A stretch of 6,617 nt of DNA from Cyclobacteriaceae bacterium. Its GTDB lineage: Bacteria; Bacteroidota; Bacteroidia; Cytophagales; Cyclobacteriaceae. Numbering within the stretch: position 1 is the first letter of the stretch; the number at the start of each line of letters is the position of its first letter. The position numbers were made by a program, and so were the translations under genes. Of the stretch, positions 5,920-6,617 are shown piece by piece. The DNA is taken from assembly GCA_026994125.1 (NCBI GenBank), contig JALWRJ010000211.1:1-6617 (forward strand), read 5' to 3'. The notes beneath the pieces are model-generated. The model was not told where the DNA came from. It saw only the letters and a list, made by a program, of their open reading frames with translations, and made no database searches.

Positions 5920-5948
5920 CAAGATAACCTAAAATAGAAAATTTACAA
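5920..5948 (-). promoter_or_regulatory. Possible promoter of the discoidin-like gene
   Basis: On the minus strand, TTG (5948-5946) is followed after 19 bp by TATCTTG (5926-5920), one base short of the Bacteroidota TAnnTTTG element. Spacing fits a -33/-7 pair, and it would place the transcript start about 10-15 bases before the ATG at 5901. It lies wholly in the 50-bp gap after the oxidase stop. The imperfect -7 makes this tentative. Confidence 0.3.
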
Positions 5949-5951
5949 AAC

Positions 5952-6617
5952 CTACTGCAAATTACCTGCCACACAATCTCCAATGGCTACTCCTGTGCGC
6001 CAATTGCCCGAAATCTTAAGACCGGGATATTGGGTTTCAACGGCATCCATTTGCGCCATTAGTTTGTAGTAGCCAAGGTTAAACTGCGGGATGGCTCGTT
6101 TTACAATATAATGCGATTGAAAACCAGGCTTTCCATTAATCTGCATATGTTTTTCAAAGGCCGTTTTTGCTTTGGCAATGGCTTCTTCCGGGTTGGCAAT
6201 GGCAGCTTTATTATTTACACCTCCCACAAATAAAGTAAAAAGGCTTTTCCCTGCCGGAGCCACTTCCGGAAAGATGGCTGAGGTCCAAATGCCTCCGAGG
6301 TAGGGTTGCTTTTCTTGTTGAGGAATCAGGTAGCCAAAGCCATTTTGTTCCTGACCAATTTGCGTTTTGTTATAACCTAAGTAAAGCAACAGCATTGGGG
6401 CGTGTTCAATGGCATCAATGGCTGTTTTAAGGGAAGTATCTAAAAAAGGAAATGTGCTAGCCAATACATTGGCGGGCAAGGTTGAGATAACTTTTTTGGC
6501 AGTAATTTTTTTGCAGCTTCCATTTTTCGTATAACTCACTTCAAAGCCTTCGTTACTGGGTGCCACCTTTAACACGCTTGCCTCCAAAGCAACGTGGCCT
6601 TCCAATTGATGCTGAAG
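5952..6617 (-). CDS. hemG: Protoporphyrinogen/coproporphyrinogen oxidase (FAD-dependent, HemY type), C-terminal part
   Basis: The frame is open to the right edge, so the N-terminus, including the FAD-binding GxGxxG, is outside the window; the TTG at 6605 is internal. The ~221 visible residues are the C-terminal half of the FAD-dependent oxidase that removes six electrons in late heme synthesis. Recognisable blocks are VISTLPANVLAS (substrate/FAD domain strand), GYLIPQQEKQPYLGGIWTSAIFP, AIPQFNLGYYKLMAQMDAVE, and the C-terminal FAD-binding motif GLKISGNWRTGVAIGDCVAGN just before the stop. It is the flavin amine-oxidase-like class (often called HemY in Bacillus, hemG in many annotation pipelines), not the flavodoxin-like HemG of E. 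coli. Whether the substrate is protoporphyrinogen or coproporphyrinogen cannot be told from this part. No other heme gene is visible; more could lie upstream, beyond the window. Confidence 0.9.
   Translation of the reverse strand, partial: LQHQLEGHVALEASVLKVAPSNEGFEVSYTKNGSCKKITAKKVISTLPANVLASTFPFLDTSLKTAIDAIEHAPMLLLYLGYNKTQIGQEQNGFGYLIPQQEKQPYLGGIWTSAIFPEVAPAGKSLFTLFVGGVNNKAAIANPEEAIAKAKTAFEKHMQINGKPGFQSHYIVKRAIPQFNLGYYKLMAQMDAVETQYPGLKISGNWRTGVAIGDCVAGNLQ

Overview
The window looks like a chromosomal piece of a Bacteroidota genome, probably of the Cytophagales type. The basis is a moderately AT-rich sequence, TAnnTTTG-type promoter motifs, starts without a clear Shine-Dalgarno, and protein families typical of that phylum (a PhoB/PhoR-like pair, a membrane receptor of the 7TMR-DISM class ending in a LuxR-type HTH, and a secreted discoidin-like protein with an 'NADase-type glycan-binding' fold). 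No mobile element, CRISPR array, tRNA or rRNA was seen.

Layout. Positions 1-773 (+) hold the C-terminal part of a zinc aminopeptidase (HELTH motif) that enters from the left. An 83-bp promoter region follows, with two copies of TTGATAACA spaced exactly 11 bp apart and a TAACTTTG promoter element next to the start codon. Four tightly packed + strand genes come next: an OmpR/PhoB-family response regulator (857-1546), a histidine kinase with no periplasmic sensor domain (1539-2606, 8-bp overlap), an RluA-family pseudouridine synthase (2566-3294, 41-bp overlap) and a 7TM receptor with a C-terminal LuxR HTH (3300-4730, 5-bp gap). The spacing suggests one operon. Positions 4731-5160 are a non-coding convergent region rich in inverted repeats, including a likely bidirectional terminator. 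On the minus strand are a secreted discoidin-like protein (5161-5901) and, upstream of it, the C-terminal half of a FAD-dependent protoporphyrinogen oxidase (5952-6617) that leaves through the right edge.

How the genes may work together (inference). The RR/HK pair forms a classical phosphorelay that may control its own promoter through the 11-bp-phased repeats. The last operon gene is a one-component, membrane-anchored regulator with an extracytoplasmic sensing domain, so one transcript would carry two signalling systems plus an RNA-modifying enzyme. The most unusual features are the membrane-tethered 7TM-LuxR regulator in this operon, the phased repeat, and the highly structured convergent intergenic region. 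Most of the window is otherwise ordinary, and I see no clear evidence of a wholly new system.
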